Source: Lophium mytilinum (lineage: Eukaryota; Ascomycota; Dothideomycetes; Mytilinidiales; Mytilinidiaceae). Taken from it: a stretch of DNA of 64,000 bases. Under the pieces are notes generated by a model, which did not search any database, was not told the origin of the DNA, and worked only from the letters and a program-made list of their open reading frames with translations. A program made the translations under genes and the position numbers. How positions within the stretch are numbered: position 1 is the first letter of the stretch; every line of letters starts with the position of its first letter. The DNA is taken from the NCBI GenBank assembly GCA_010093605.1, contig MU004181.1, forward strand, positions 372,001-436,000. Direction: 5' to 3'. Below are positions 1-10,977 of the stretch, piece by piece.

Positions 1-421
1 GACGGCACGTTAGGAGCAGAGAAATTCGCCACAGGGATACTCGGCCCTTTTCAACCCCCTTGTGAAGGTATAGGAGCTGCGCGCATTTGCAGAATGGCTC
101 ATCCGCATCTGACCAGCACTCGCGGCCTCCGGCCCCTATAACCGCAGAGCCCCAGACATGAATGGCAGAGCCGCCCAGAGCGTATCCGTAGATCTCTTGG
201 CGGAGTTCGAGTGGCAGCTTTTGAAGAAGTGATGACAGTGACTGGTGGAGTGGCATGCCAATGCGCGGCGGTAGACGGCGAGCTGCGCGAACCGCGAGCT
301 GGGTCTCCTTCTCTTCGTCTTCTGCCTTATACCTTCTCCTCTGGCCAGGCCATTGGTATAGAAACAAGCACGGGAAGCAGAGGAAGGTGACGATCAGCTG
401 GAAGACTTTGTAAAGGCTCAT
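1..421 (-). CDS. LPxExR-family (DUF7730-like) protein, 5' part, cut by window edge
   Basis: The gene reads leftward from the ATG at 419-421 and is open to base 1 (140 codons). Residues about 7-22 form a hydrophobic segment (VFQLIVTFLCFPCLFLY), a possible membrane anchor. A basic/acidic linker follows, then the family signature LLQKLPLELRQEIYGYALGG, and the visible part ends at SLLLTCR. In the neighbouring paralogues that position directly precedes the conserved intron, so the second exon should lie outside the window. It is divergent from the gene at 784, with about 360 bp between the start codons. Seen: open frame, signature, hydrophobic N-terminus. Inferred: membership of the DUF7730/2EXR group. 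Molecular function is unknown. Confidence 0.75.
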   Translation of the reverse strand, partial: MSLYKVFQLIVTFLCFPCLFLYQWPGQRRRYKAEDEEKETQLAVRAARRLPPRIGMPLHQSLSSLLQKLPLELRQEIYGYALGGSAIHVWGSAVIGAGGRECWSDADEPFCKCAQLLYLHKGVEKGRVSLWRISLLLTCR

Positions 422-783
422 GATGATGATGTGTTGTTGATTGCACAAGCACAGAGTAAAACAGGACGCAAGCGACTTGAAGTAATGCAGTCACGGCCGT
501 AAAACACCCACCTTCACTATCATGAGAGAAGAATGTGGCGCATACATGTGGCTCTCACGTGACCTCCGCGACAGGCCAAACGCCCAGGCGCTGGGCCACA
601 TTCGACAGCTTTTAGGAGACGCTTTGTGGATTTGCGGAAGGTCCTCACGTCTCGAATCTCGTACAGAAAGTTGGCGCACCACGCAATGGGAGCCACGTGA
701 CTGAGCTTTGCCGCTTGCTGTGCCGCAATCTCGATGCCCCTCATCTTTCGTGTCTCTGCATGCCACATCTCCATTTTCAAAAT
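422..783. promoter_or_regulatory. Divergent intergenic region with two CACGTG boxes
   Basis: This shared upstream region of two divergent LPxExR-family genes holds palindromic CACGTG hexamers at 556-561 and 694-699, both in the context CACGTGAC. Bases about 702-725 (GCCGCTTGCTGTGCCGCA) are also found upstream of the paralogue at 8026, where a CACGTGAT box again sits just before them. The hexamer is a classic bHLH/bZIP-type binding site; its use here is inferred. Confidence 0.45.
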
Positions 784-1928
784 ATGTCAGACCCTTTAAT
801 TCTCCTGGCCGCAGCCAACAGTCAGAATCGCGAACCACCGAGAACCGTCGGGGGAAAACTCAAGCATGTGCTACAATGCTCGCTTGGCATTTGCGTCTGC
901 GTGCCCTACATTTGCATAACCTCCTGTTGTGATGTCTGGAATTATAAGATCAGGAAAAGGCCGGACCGGAGAGGTTGGTGTGGCACTAGCAGACTCGGGC
1001 CAGTCCGTAGGCAAAGGTCAAATGAGCAACCACCGACGCGCCGCGAAGCTCGGATCGATATCGAGTTTGCGTGTCAGGAACCCTTCAAATTCGAACCTCC
1101 TCCACCTCCATCATTGTACCGGCCTCATTCACCAAGAGAACGCAAGTTGACTATTATGAGGGCCTCAGACGTGAACGAGCATCACGACGTCAATAGCCAA
1201 AAGGGTTCGATGCTCTTCAGCAAATTGCCTCCAGAACTCCGGCTGCTCATCTACCGATATTCGCTGTGTGGGTGGGTATTCCATCTCGAGGCCTGGAATG
1301 AGGATACGTGTCCTTGTTTACGTGCAGTTCGTTGTACAGCGTCCAATGACCTCCCATCTCGGGCGCATGGATGCTGGAAATACGGATTGCCTGAGCACCC
1401 GCCGCCCATGCCACCACTTTCATTACTATTAAGCTGTAAGAGAATGTAGGTATCTGTATCTTCCTAAAGGTTGTTATGCTAAATACAGATAGCTATTCTG
1501 AAGCAGTTGATAGTCTCTACCATAACACCTTCGACTTCCGCGACCCAAAGCAGTTTTTCAAGCTCCCTTTGCTTATCCTCCCGCAACGCTTCCACGCCAT
1601 TCAATCTCTTCAATTCGACTATTGCATGGGTGATGGATTTGATGGTCAATGGGACTGGCCTTTCAATCTCTGGGACCTCGTCGCATCTATGAAAGGCCTT
1701 GAGCAGCTCAGAGTCCGATATCTGGTGGGAAAAGACCATCAGAGTTATTGGTTTCGCTTTCAGGATCATTATTTGCAGCCGCTGATCGAGGCGGAAATTG
1801 CAGCGGATGTGGAGATCATCCTGCCTTTCGCGGCGTGTGAGAGAGCTAGGATTGGGAAATCGAACTTCAGAATCACCATACCAGAGATGGATGGTTACCG
1901 GATGGTCGAAGCTGAAAGAGACGTATGA
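784..1928 (+). CDS. DUF7730-like protein with N-terminal hydrophobic segment
   Basis: There are two exons, 784-1445 and 1493-1928, with a 47-nt intron. The donor gtaggt falls after the AT of an Ile codon, the branch is gctaaat and the acceptor is gatag; splicing gives SCKR-I-YSEAVDSLY. The product is 365 aa. Residues about 35-52 are hydrophobic and Cys-rich (GICVCVPYICITSCC). SPRERKLTIM and then LPPELRLLIYRYSLCG mark the family core, and exon 2 carries WDWPFNLWDLVASMKGLEQL. The start at 784 was chosen because it aligns with the ATG of the paralogue at 8026; ATG 760 is an alternative. No catalytic motif is visible. Proteins of this type are common and expanded in ascomycetes, but their role is unknown. 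Confidence 0.75.
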
Positions 1929-2055
1929 AAAGAGACGGGTACGGCTAAGGAATAAAATAAATCGATATTATCGGGAACCCCGCTCGCAAAGATACATCTA
2001 ATTCAGTCGAATCGTCTCGAAAATGAAATCTCAAAATGCTCTCCCGGCCAATCCC

Positions 2056-2097
2056 TTCCGTCCGATGACTCCCGTCCGATATCTTCCGTCCGATCTC
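2056..2097 (+). repeat. 14-bp tandem repeat, three units
   Basis: Three consecutive units of consensus TTCCGTCCGATNTC occupy 2056-2069, 2070-2083 and 2084-2097, in the gap between convergent genes. A short minisatellite with no visible function. Confidence 0.7.
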
Positions 2098-2220
2098 TTC
2101 ACTATCTGACAAATTTACGGTGTTGGAGTCGGAGTACTGAGCGCCCCACGGTCTTTGAGGCTCCCGTCTGGCTGGACCACTAAATTCTGAGTCGCACGTA
2201 GCCAAACAGCTGTACTTATG

Positions 2221-3623
2221 TTAGATGAAATCGTCCTCAGGGTTCCAAAGGGGTGACTTGCCGGTTGCAAACAGCGTATAGGAGTCTTAAAGCGAGACCT
2301 AGACGTCAGCCGTTCTGTGCACAATTATTTCATCACAGCTTGACGACCTACCAGCATTAACATCGCAGCCTAGTTTCGAACCTTCTACTATCGGAAAGGG
2401 GTCCGTATGTAATTCACCAAGCCCTTGACAATTTTTCCATCCTGAGACCGTTAGCAACAGGTAATGGCGGTAAAGATGAGTTGTTTCTACCGTATCCGCC
2501 CCATTCGTTAACATCGATCTGCTTCCCGCCGGCTTTCGTATGCATAAACTGCGAATATCAGTATGAGGTTGAGAGAGAGCAGTGCCTTCGCTCAGTACAC
2601 TTACCTCATGGAGCATGACCTTATCGAAGAGCCCAACATTATCGATCGGGGTGTACTTTATCTTAGCGACCCATTTATCCAGCTTGATTGCGCGCGAGAC
2701 TTTTACCCACATAGCAGATTTGCCATGTCCGAGATCCCTCATTTGCCTAAATGACTTCGAGTTGTAGTAGTCCAGAAACCAGGGGCAAATGGTGACTTGG
2801 TCGTACAACGCGTGTTCTGTCGTTGTGGTAAACATGAAGGCATCCGGCTTGATGTTGGCCCCGAAATCCTGTGCACAGACCTTGTGAGGGTCTTCCTTGA
2901 GAGGTGGGGGGTTGTCTGGAGCCGCGCTATAAACGACCTGTCCAGTGTCTGTTGTGGCATTAGCAACACGTGGTTGGACTGCACATGAGGCACATACCGG
3001 AGTCGTACCATTTGCCATCGTCGCGCTTCGTGAAATGGTTGGTATCGCAGTATATCTTCTACGGCGCTGATCAGAATAGTGACGTATTATCAAAACGGGA
3101 GAACGTGACAATGATGTGGTATCACTTTGAAGTCGAACTTACCACTTCTTTTCCCTCTGCCCCGTTGGCAGCTTTCAAGTCGTCATCGTTGAAGAACTCT
3201 GTCGCCATACCGTTTATTCCATTGAAAGCCTCTACCGATGGGTCGAAAAGCATTAGCAACAGTCAAAGAGCCACACAGAGGTTCATTTCGAGACACCCTT
3301 ACTATAGAGATAGCCCGCATTCTGGTCCATTTCGAACGGATTGAATATCGCTGTCATAACATTCACGTCATCCGGATCTAACCCCTGGGCGCGTTTGTCA
3401 GAGCTTGTTTGCTCGGCTGCTTTAGCAGACATCTCGAATGCCGTATTGACCGCATCTCTGACAAACTGGAGGTCATCTTGAAAGAGTCAGTGACAAGACG
3501 CGGGATAAGATTGACGTAAGACATACTGCCTTTGCAGGAAGCGGTATCAATCATGAAAGCTTTGACCTGAGCAATTGATATCGAAACGAGGATCGCCAGC
3601 GAGCGCATTCTGGGACTCATCAT
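2221..3623 (-). CDS. Secreted HExxH metallopeptidase-like protein (M35/aspzincin-like)
   Basis: Seven exons on the minus strand, in transcription order: 3623-3527, 3476-3303, 3231-3143, 3066-2605, 2548-2491, 2441-2352 and 2285-2221, giving 344 aa. All introns are 49-76 nt, GT..AG, and keep phase. The N-terminus MRSLAILVSISIAQVKA looks like a signal peptide. The zinc-binding HEFMH motif is created by splicing exon 4 to exon 5 (residues about 273-277). It is followed by VNEWGGYGWKN and a terminal NADSYTLFA, in the same order as HExxH, YG and NADSY in fungal M35-type peptidases. The usual GTxDxxYG third-ligand element is not conserved in its canonical form, so activity is uncertain. The start is the first of two adjacent ATGs. 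It is convergent with the gene ending at 1928. Confidence 0.72.
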
Positions 3624-5054
3624 CTTTACAGCCTCGTTAGCGATAAAGGTAGAGCCGTGAGAAGAGACCTATCAATTATGAAAACACCTAATTCTTCTCT
3701 ACTAACGGGCATGCTATGGGATCTATTTATGTTCTTTATCACTATCCATCATTCGATAAGGCAACATATACCTTCTGCTCTGTACTACCGCCTTCGATGT
3801 TTACACGTTACCTTCTTCGTTCTGTAGGATCTCATTGGGAAGCAGAATGAGAGGCTGAGAACTCGAGAATCCTCAAAGGAAGCGAAGTGCTCCGCTGTTA
3901 CAGGCATAATGAACGAAACAGAGAGTGCCCCGTCTCCGAAACCCGCAGTAGCTGCTGGGATAGTCATGAAACAGTCTCATTGAATTCCAAACGCGCTTGA
4001 GGAGTCTGCGTAGCATATGATTCTCAAATCCAGTGGCGGACTATAACAGCTCATTGGCCTATGGCGCCGCACCCTTAGGCAGAAACATGTTGGAGACGTT
4101 CTCGCCTCGATTGAAGGGTCCAACGGTGCGCGCCATATGATCATACTGGCACTCAAACGTCAGTGCACGCTGATAAGGAAGGAGTAATCGCTACAAGCCC
4201 TACCCGGGGCATTGTCCAACACGACTCTGGCTGGAGGATTGCAGGAAGCACATGACCTATTATTCACCTCATCGCAAAAGAAAAGTTGACAAGTGTCCTT
4301 CATGTCGCTCGAAGCTTGGAGTCATTCGGTGAGCGCTGCTGTGCCTTACCCGTGCCACAAAGGATGAAACCGGCCAGGTTGCAAATATTCGTATGCTGTA
4401 GAGGGATTCCGACAATTGCGAATGAGGGAGCCAGAGGCGGAGCCACGTGCAGACAGATTTCTCCCTTTGGATACTTCTACAGAACTCAATCATGCTGCAT
4501 GAGTCTGATAGGCGGAGTGGAGCGGAGTGGAAGGCTGGGAAAGTAGTGTAGTTTCGGCGCTACCCTACCGGGGAGGGCCCTTTCCAGTAACACTCCCTAC
4601 ATTATCCTGCCTAGAACGTTTGTTACTTCCTCCATACTGTACAGAAGCAAAATTGGGCCGCACATGCTCTCCGCCACAAAAGCGGCATTCAGATCTCAGA
4701 TGAGGCCAGATTTCGCAACTGCGATTCTGCGGCGAGGATACCCTGATCCTCCTCTGGAACATCGCAGGCTGTGCCACAATAGCTCATCCTTAAATCCTTC
4801 ATCTCTTTCGCAGTGAAATTCCTTCTGTACAGCCTCAAGTGCGCATGCAGCTCCTTCGATTGCGTCTCTGATTAGTTGGGAAATCTTGCCAAGATGGTAC
4901 GGACTCACACCCCCGTCTAGTGCGTTAACGTGTCCTTTCGGAATGGAAATAGCCACATATTGCTCCTTTTAGAGCCCTGGGGTACATAAAGTCGTACGGC
5001 GACACATTTCCATGACCCCCTAGCGATACTCATGCAATCATCTTTTCCCGACTC
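3624..5054. other. Gap between divergent genes; one weak minus ORF
   Basis: No convincing gene was found. A minus-strand frame at 4696-4956 (86 codons, no ATG, GTG only) reads plausibly (GKISQLIRDAIEGAACALEAV), but it lacks a supported start or splice site and could be a relic. The rest is unremarkable spacer and promoter sequence for the genes starting at 3623 and 5055. Confidence 0.4.
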
Positions 5055-7545
5055 ATGACCGCCGTTATGACCTCTTCTAGACGTCAATCGTCCTTTGTTA
5101 AGGCTCTGGTACTCCCTCTATTGTTTCGTACAGCCATCGCTGTAGCTGTATCTACGTCCTTTGTGCAACGTGCGATTGACCCTACCGCATCTGGGCAGAT
5201 CGGAGTCAATCCTGTCGTATCAGACCTGGGACCTATGCAGCAGTAGTAAGTTGTCGACATTGTACTATACGTTGCTTCTCGATATCAAACCATTGATCTT
5301 TACCAATAGTGTCGGCCTCATTGGTGCCAACACCGGAATACTGCGCGACCAAGATGGCTCCACTGTCGTAGGTACAAATCGTCATGAGATAAATCCTCTT
5401 CCTCTCACAAAATCTGTAGTGGATTGGAAAGTCGGACTTCATCACAGAAACCGTAGTCACCATCACGCTAAGCAATGTACCAACTACAAAGACGTCGAAG
5501 CTTCAACTTGTTGCTTCTACTGCTACTTCAGATGGTGAAGGTCAAAAAAAGGGAGACATTGCTCTGACCTTTGGCCCAATTTTGCGACAGAAGTTAGAAA
5601 CTCTAGCCGCAGAAGCTGTTGAAGCATGCAGACTTGTTAAAAAGATGAAACGTGACTATGGAAGCGAAGGTAAGTGCTCACATGCTTAACAGCCATCCAT
5701 ATTGCCGTTAGTTTCAGGGCTTTGGACAACGACATTATTCTAATGCAAATCTTTAGCGTTCACTCAGTGTCTCTCTCAATACGCCGCAACGAACTCTGGA
5801 AGCGGTGGCCCCTTTGCCGAAGAGCTAATAGACTTGGAAGCTTTAGACATACCAATCCCAAAGGCCATCGAACTTGAATACGACGCCCTAGTCGCAGCGC
5901 TCGCGATCGCCAAGACTCAGGCCCGCTTGCGTGGCTATTTAATACTAAAGATTGCGATTGGATCGTATGCCGCGACCAAAACGGTGAACTATGTGTGGAA
6001 CCTGCTTTCCAAGCCCGAAGGTTTAGTTACGCCGGCGGCAACACCGACAGATCCCTGTCCAGCGGGCGCACCAACTGGCTCAGAAGCTGTAAGTAAGCGA
6101 GTGCTAGTATGATTTCTAGTCACTAATTGTCTAACAGCCAGTCTGCCGAAGTGATGACTGCCAAGGGCTACCAAACGATTTGAAATGCACTACGGTATGT
6201 ACGCTCTTGATGCACAGACCTAGCTTCAATACTAGTCGCCATGAGTCTATCCATGATGGATTGCTGCGGCTCAGAGTTGACCCCATTGGGTTTCAAGCAT
6301 CTAGGTAAAATTTCGGCCTTCATGTAGCGGAATGGCATACCGATATGTTTAGACTTATGGCCTAGTACCGTCCAGCACTTTCACGGACTCTGCTGACCCA
6401 ATTAGGGAAAATGGAAGGATTGTAGCTGTCTCGCTGTCGAACAAGTACTAATAAACACTTGGTTCAATATGGACTTCTTGGACCAGCAGCAGGGTTACCT
6501 TTCGGCATTAGCAGAGTTGCCAGAGCCAACGCCTGAATGCTCACTTCTACGCGGGTCAGAAGACTGGGAGGGGAACCCGTTCTTCTTTCCCTCCGAATGG
6601 TGCGTGTGTGAAGGCGATGACTGGAAGACCTCCACATATCCAACAGTCCCGTCTGCCACTGATGATCCCTGCGCATATAACTCTCTACCGATAACCACAT
6701 TGCAGACCACGCAGATCACCCCATTCGCTACCACCTCCGTGAAGGTGACCTCCTGTAATAAATATGCGTAAGCACGTCGACCTTTCGCTTCATGTCTCAA
6801 ATCTAATCCTTTTTAGTATCGATACTCCGTCGTCCTACGTTGGTTGTACCTGCAACGACAATAAGCAATACCTCCTTGCCACCATTACCGGTGGTGGGCG
6901 TCCTCCCGTTGAAACTTGCATGGATGCAGTCAAACTCACGACAGCCCCTCCAGAGGTACTTAGCGCGGAGCCCACGGCTACACCGATGCCATACTACCAT
7001 GAAGGCCCTCCAGTTACCAAGAGCGTGGGAACGGGCGGATCCGTTACGTGTCTTACGCCGCTTAACCCTATTTGGGAGACCCGATATTGGATGAGCCGAG
7101 AAGCAGCGGTTCAAGCCATCAACTCGATTTGCGATACACTTTCGGACAAGTTCAAGTTTGGAAAAGGCGGAAACACCAATTACATCGACGGCAAGCAACA
7201 ATATATCATTATGGATGCTAAATTAATGGATGTTGGCGCGGTTTTCTACTCCATTGGTAGTTCAAAGGGAGCAAATTGCGCCTCGCTCGATTTCGGTTCC
7301 AAGGACGGTAGAGATAACTGCAAAAAGAGATTTATGAACACCGTGGACCTTTGTAAGTAAAAGTACTCTCTTTCTCTTCCGCTACGTCTCGCGCAGTCTC
7401 TAACACGTCGGTACGACTAGGTGACACGGTGAAACCAAAGAGATTTGTACGTTGGAAGCAGGGCGGCCTATTCAGTGCCGATTGTATCGATGTTCAGATG
7501 GTGAGATGCGACTTTAGGAAATCTCCAGATTGTCAGTGGAAATGA
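5055..7545 (+). CDS. Eight-exon secreted cysteine-containing protein, function unknown
   Basis: Exons are 5055-5245, 5310-5367, 5420-5669, 5757-6088, 6138-6194, 6406-6767, 6817-7352 and 7421-7545. All introns are GT..AG and preserve phase, giving 636 aa. The N-terminus ALVLPLLFRTAIAVAVS reads as a signal peptide. There is no membrane segment near the C-terminus. Exons 5-6 encode a Cys cluster (CRSDDC, KWKDCSC), exon 6 ends in a Thr-rich linker, exon 7 begins GCTCNDN, and the protein ends with CDTV..GG..SADCIDVQM. That C-terminal Cys/GG pattern reminds me of the tail of large fungal GH18 (class C) chitinases, but no GH18 catalytic motif is present. The start is the first ATG before the signal peptide. 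A secreted or cell-surface protein is the safest description. Confidence 0.7.
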
Positions 7546-8025
7546 GAAGGAAGGATTAGTAGTCAAAGCCGGCTTTAGGGCATAACGTTGGTAAATTAGT
7601 TGGACGGGGTGATTCACATATGATATGGTCTTCGTCTCTTGATTAGCGGTATGATATGTTAAGTCCCAATCATTTGATTGCTTCTTTCCCTCCATAAAAT
7701 AGATCAGAAATGACTTTGGCTTCACTGCAATGTTCTGAATATTTCATGGGTGCGAGACTCAGGTGGCGCGTCATGTGACAGATATGCACGTGATCGCAGC
7801 CTCATTTCCCCTTCGAAGCTTCAGATGCGACGCCTGCATTAGCTTGATTGTACTTAGTGGTTACTTAGTAGCAGGTTCTGCTAGATTTGAGATTAACAGC
7901 GCCAAGACTTCGGTCATTCTCACGTGATCATCTAACGCCGCTTGCTGTGCCGCACTCTCAAATCCCTCAAGTATTCTAGGCATCCGTTCGCAACATCTCC
8001 CACAGTACATCTGAGGTCCAAACAC
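7546..8025 (+). promoter_or_regulatory. Upstream region of the 8026 gene with two CACGTG boxes
   Basis: CACGTGAT boxes lie at 7787-7792 and 7921-7926. The second is followed by CGCCGCTTGCTGTGCCGCA (7936-7954), a stretch nearly identical to one upstream of the 784 gene, which shows that the duplication included promoter sequence. Confidence 0.45.
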
Positions 8026-9250
8026 ATGGCTCCATTCAAGTGCTTCCACCTGCCCGCAAAGGGGAGCAAGTTTCGCAAAAATGTTGAACACTTTTCAATG
8101 CTGGTAATCGCTGTTACTATTTGCTGTCCTATAACCTGCATATGCCTAGCATGGTGTCACTGGGAAGAGAAGGTCAATGGAAAACGCCCCGGATCATGCG
8201 TCCGTCGCCAGACTATAAATATGCAACCGCGCATCGAGTATTATTTTACCAACGACGCAAACGTCTTCGCCCAGTCTACTTTCGGCCTCGACCCTGAAGC
8301 GCCAGCGTTGCTTCGCCCTCGTTCACCGAGAGAGCGAAGGCTGACCATGACTTCGCATACCAACACGGACGAATTTCCAGGGGCGGCGGAGCAGACCCAA
8401 TCGATCTTCTTCAGCCGGTTGCCGATTGAGATTCGGCTGATAATCTACGAATATGTGCTCAGCGGCAATCTTATCCATATGCAAATTCATGACTATCATC
8501 GGATAGCCATCGCAGTTCCCTGCAGAATCCGTGATCGGTCGCTTTCCAGTAGCCGAAGGGTCACAGCAGATACTGATAGGGTTCCCGAGGTCATGCATCG
8601 ATGCCGCGAGATACCCAAAAAGGTCAGGAGCCCGATCAACGGTGAATGGATCTCGAATCCAGATTACAAGCTTTTGGATCTCCTGCCACTACTCCTCACT
8701 TGCAGAAAGATGTAAAGAACACTGCAGCTTATAATCATCTATCATACTATCGCTAATCTGTTCTCCTAGATATTCCGAGGCCATCGACGCCCTATATCAG
8801 AACACCTTCGACTTTTGCTATCTTCCTGATTTGTTGAAACTTCCTCGAATTCTCCTTCCCCAACGCTTCAACTCCATCCGCTCCTTGCAGTTCACGTATT
8901 GCATGAACATCGATACGAACTTGACAGGCTTTGCACGATTGTCGACCGCTGAGCATTTCGATCATTGGGATTGGCCCTTCCCTCTCTGGGAGGTCATCGC
9001 GTCCATGGACGGGCTACGTCACCTCCGAGTCGTGTTCCTAGTTGGGCCCGATCATCGACCATATTGGTTTCGTTTCCAAGATCACTACCTAGAACCACTC
9101 AAGGAGGCCGGTATTGGGGCTGCTGTGGAGCTCGTTATGCCCTTCGCGGATTGCGCAATGCCTGACATGGGAAGCTCAAACTTCCGAGTCATCATACCTG
9201 AGGAGGACGGATATTTGAAGTTCTACACAAGATCCTATCCTGTTCAGTAA
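8026..9250 (+). CDS. DUF7730-like protein, paralogue of the 784-1928 gene
   Basis: Two exons, 8026-8711 and 8770-9250, with a 58-nt intron (donor gtaaag after the AT of Ile, acceptor cctag), encode 388 aa. Layout and intron phase match the 784 gene: a hydrophobic segment at residues about 25-45 (MLVIAVTICCPITCICLAW), then SPRERRLTM, then the core LPIEIRLIIYEYVLSG, with exon 2 starting YSEAIDALYQNTFDF and containing HWDWPFPLWEVIASMDGL and YWFRFQDHYLEPL. Exon 2 of the two genes is clearly homologous throughout. No catalytic residues are evident. A recent tandem-type duplicate in the same orientation; function unknown. Confidence 0.8.
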
Positions 9251-9729
9251 ATGTATCGAAACTCTCCGTAATCTCTGCCGTCCTCTCGTGTAAACCTTAG
9301 GGCTCGTCTTTCATATTCGCTATGATTATATCTTTCGAAACACCTCGCAGGAGGTGAATGCTTAGTGAACAACCATGCCGCAGTGTCTCCCTATATAGAA
9401 GCAGCTGCCTCATCCCATATAGACAATACACTTTCACATGCAGATGAAATTGAAGTCTCTCTGTTTCTTGCCATAGTCTAGGTGCCTCGCGTTGATCTCT
9501 GTTTTTTCAATCGCTATCACGTGCTGTGGCGCCCACGTGATCTCAGCCACACCACCCCTGTCGCGACCGCACCGCTAGGAATCTCTAAACCAACCTCCCC
9601 TCATCCCATCCCATCTTTCCCGCATCATTTACGAAACAAGAATTCAAAAAAAGGTATCTAGACATCAACAGAGGGATCCCTCAACCTCGTCGCCACCAGG
9701 AAAAGCTCTTGGCGTGCTCCGTAGAATTA
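9251..9729 (+). promoter_or_regulatory. Upstream region of the 9730 gene, CACGTG pair
   Basis: CACGTG boxes at 9518-9523 and 9534-9539 are 16 bp apart; the second is in the context CACGTGAT. They lie about 200 bp before the start codon, the same arrangement of two boxes seen before two other family members. Confidence 0.4.
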
Positions 9730-10672
9730 ATGCCGTTCTTTTCCCGCCTCCGCGCCGCAGGCGGCGCCTTAGGATCCCCTTCACCCTTTCGTTCACGCAC
9801 AACGTTGAAAAAGGGAAAGAAGCAGATAGGACTCCAAGAAGAAGAAGAACCAATGGCCGAATGTCTTTTTCTACACATGCTGCCCCTGGAACTCCGACAA
9901 GAGATCTATCGTTTGGTCCTTGGCGATGCCAGCTTGCATATCGACTATTCTCCGTACAGAGGCTTTTCGAGTTACAAGTGTACAGCCCCCCCGGAACAGT
10001 CTTGTTTCAATGGATACGATACTTGGTGCCCTTCGCCTTGCTTTCGAAGCAGCTACGTGGTGACTCGTTGGAAACGTGCCTCTCTCCTGCTTTCATGTCG
10101 GCAGATGTGAGTTCACAATACCGCGATAACCCCAGATACTCAGTACCGACGTCACAATCAGCTGGACGATCAATGATAGCTCGGATAGTGAGTTGAAGCT
10201 GATCCCGAATCGCAGATACTCCGAGTCCGTTGATCTCCTCTACACAACCAACACATTCAACCTCCTCATCCCTGCGGGACCCGAAAACCCATTCTTCGAG
10301 TTCGCCAAATGCATCCGACCGCAAAGCCTCAACGCCATTCGGTCCCTTAGTATCTCCTGGGCGTTTATGAATGTAGTCAACGACGTTTTCGGCCTTGGCG
10401 CAATCGTCCCAAACCCGTGGAAAAGATCGAATTGGGATCGACTTTGGGAGGTTATCGCTGGCATGCATGGCCTTTGCAATCTCGTTGTTACGCTTTACGA
10501 TAGTCAGAGCAGAGTTGAATGGCCCAGGGATCTGGTGGAGAAGGATCATCTGATCCTTGGGCCTCTGAAGAGGAGGACGGCGCCGCTGGACTCGTTCAAG
10601 ATGATATTGCCGGGTGAGCTGATTAGGCAGGTGGAGGTGGGTGGGAAGATGCACGACTTACAGTCGTGGTAA
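9730..10672 (+). CDS. DUF7730-like protein, short form
   Basis: Two exons, 9730-10106 and 10216-10672, with a 109-nt intron (donor gtgagt after the AT of Ile, acceptor cgcag), encode 277 aa. The N-terminus is basic and lacks the hydrophobic segment of its neighbours. The core is LPLELRQEIYRLVLGDASLH, exon 1 ends SLLLSCRQ, and exon 2 starts YSESVDLLYTTNTFNL and continues RLWEVIAGMHGLCNLVV. The start is the first ATG in frame. The intron contains a second donor (GTGAGTT at 10188) and a second acceptor context (CAGATACTC at 10133-10141) that look like duplicated intron ends. Function unknown. Confidence 0.77.
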
Positions 10673-10977
10673 TCGCCATGCGGGCGATGATGGCACTAGG
10701 ATCGCTGCTCGCATTGGGGTGTAGTAGGTATTTGATATCATGGTCTCATTGCATCAATTTCGGAGAGGTTCAATCCACTCCTGCAAAATCTCACGTATCT
10801 TTGAATTAATCACATCAGAAACCGGTAACACGGGGAAAAGAGATTGTATTTCTTAAGTACTCAGCCATGTTGCCGTAAATATCCTCCGGAAACTGTCATG
10901 CGCCGCGTAGTCTATCTTAGCATCTTAGCCAAGCGTTTTCATTTGTAGATTCCACCAACGTCTTCCGCACCACCTCC

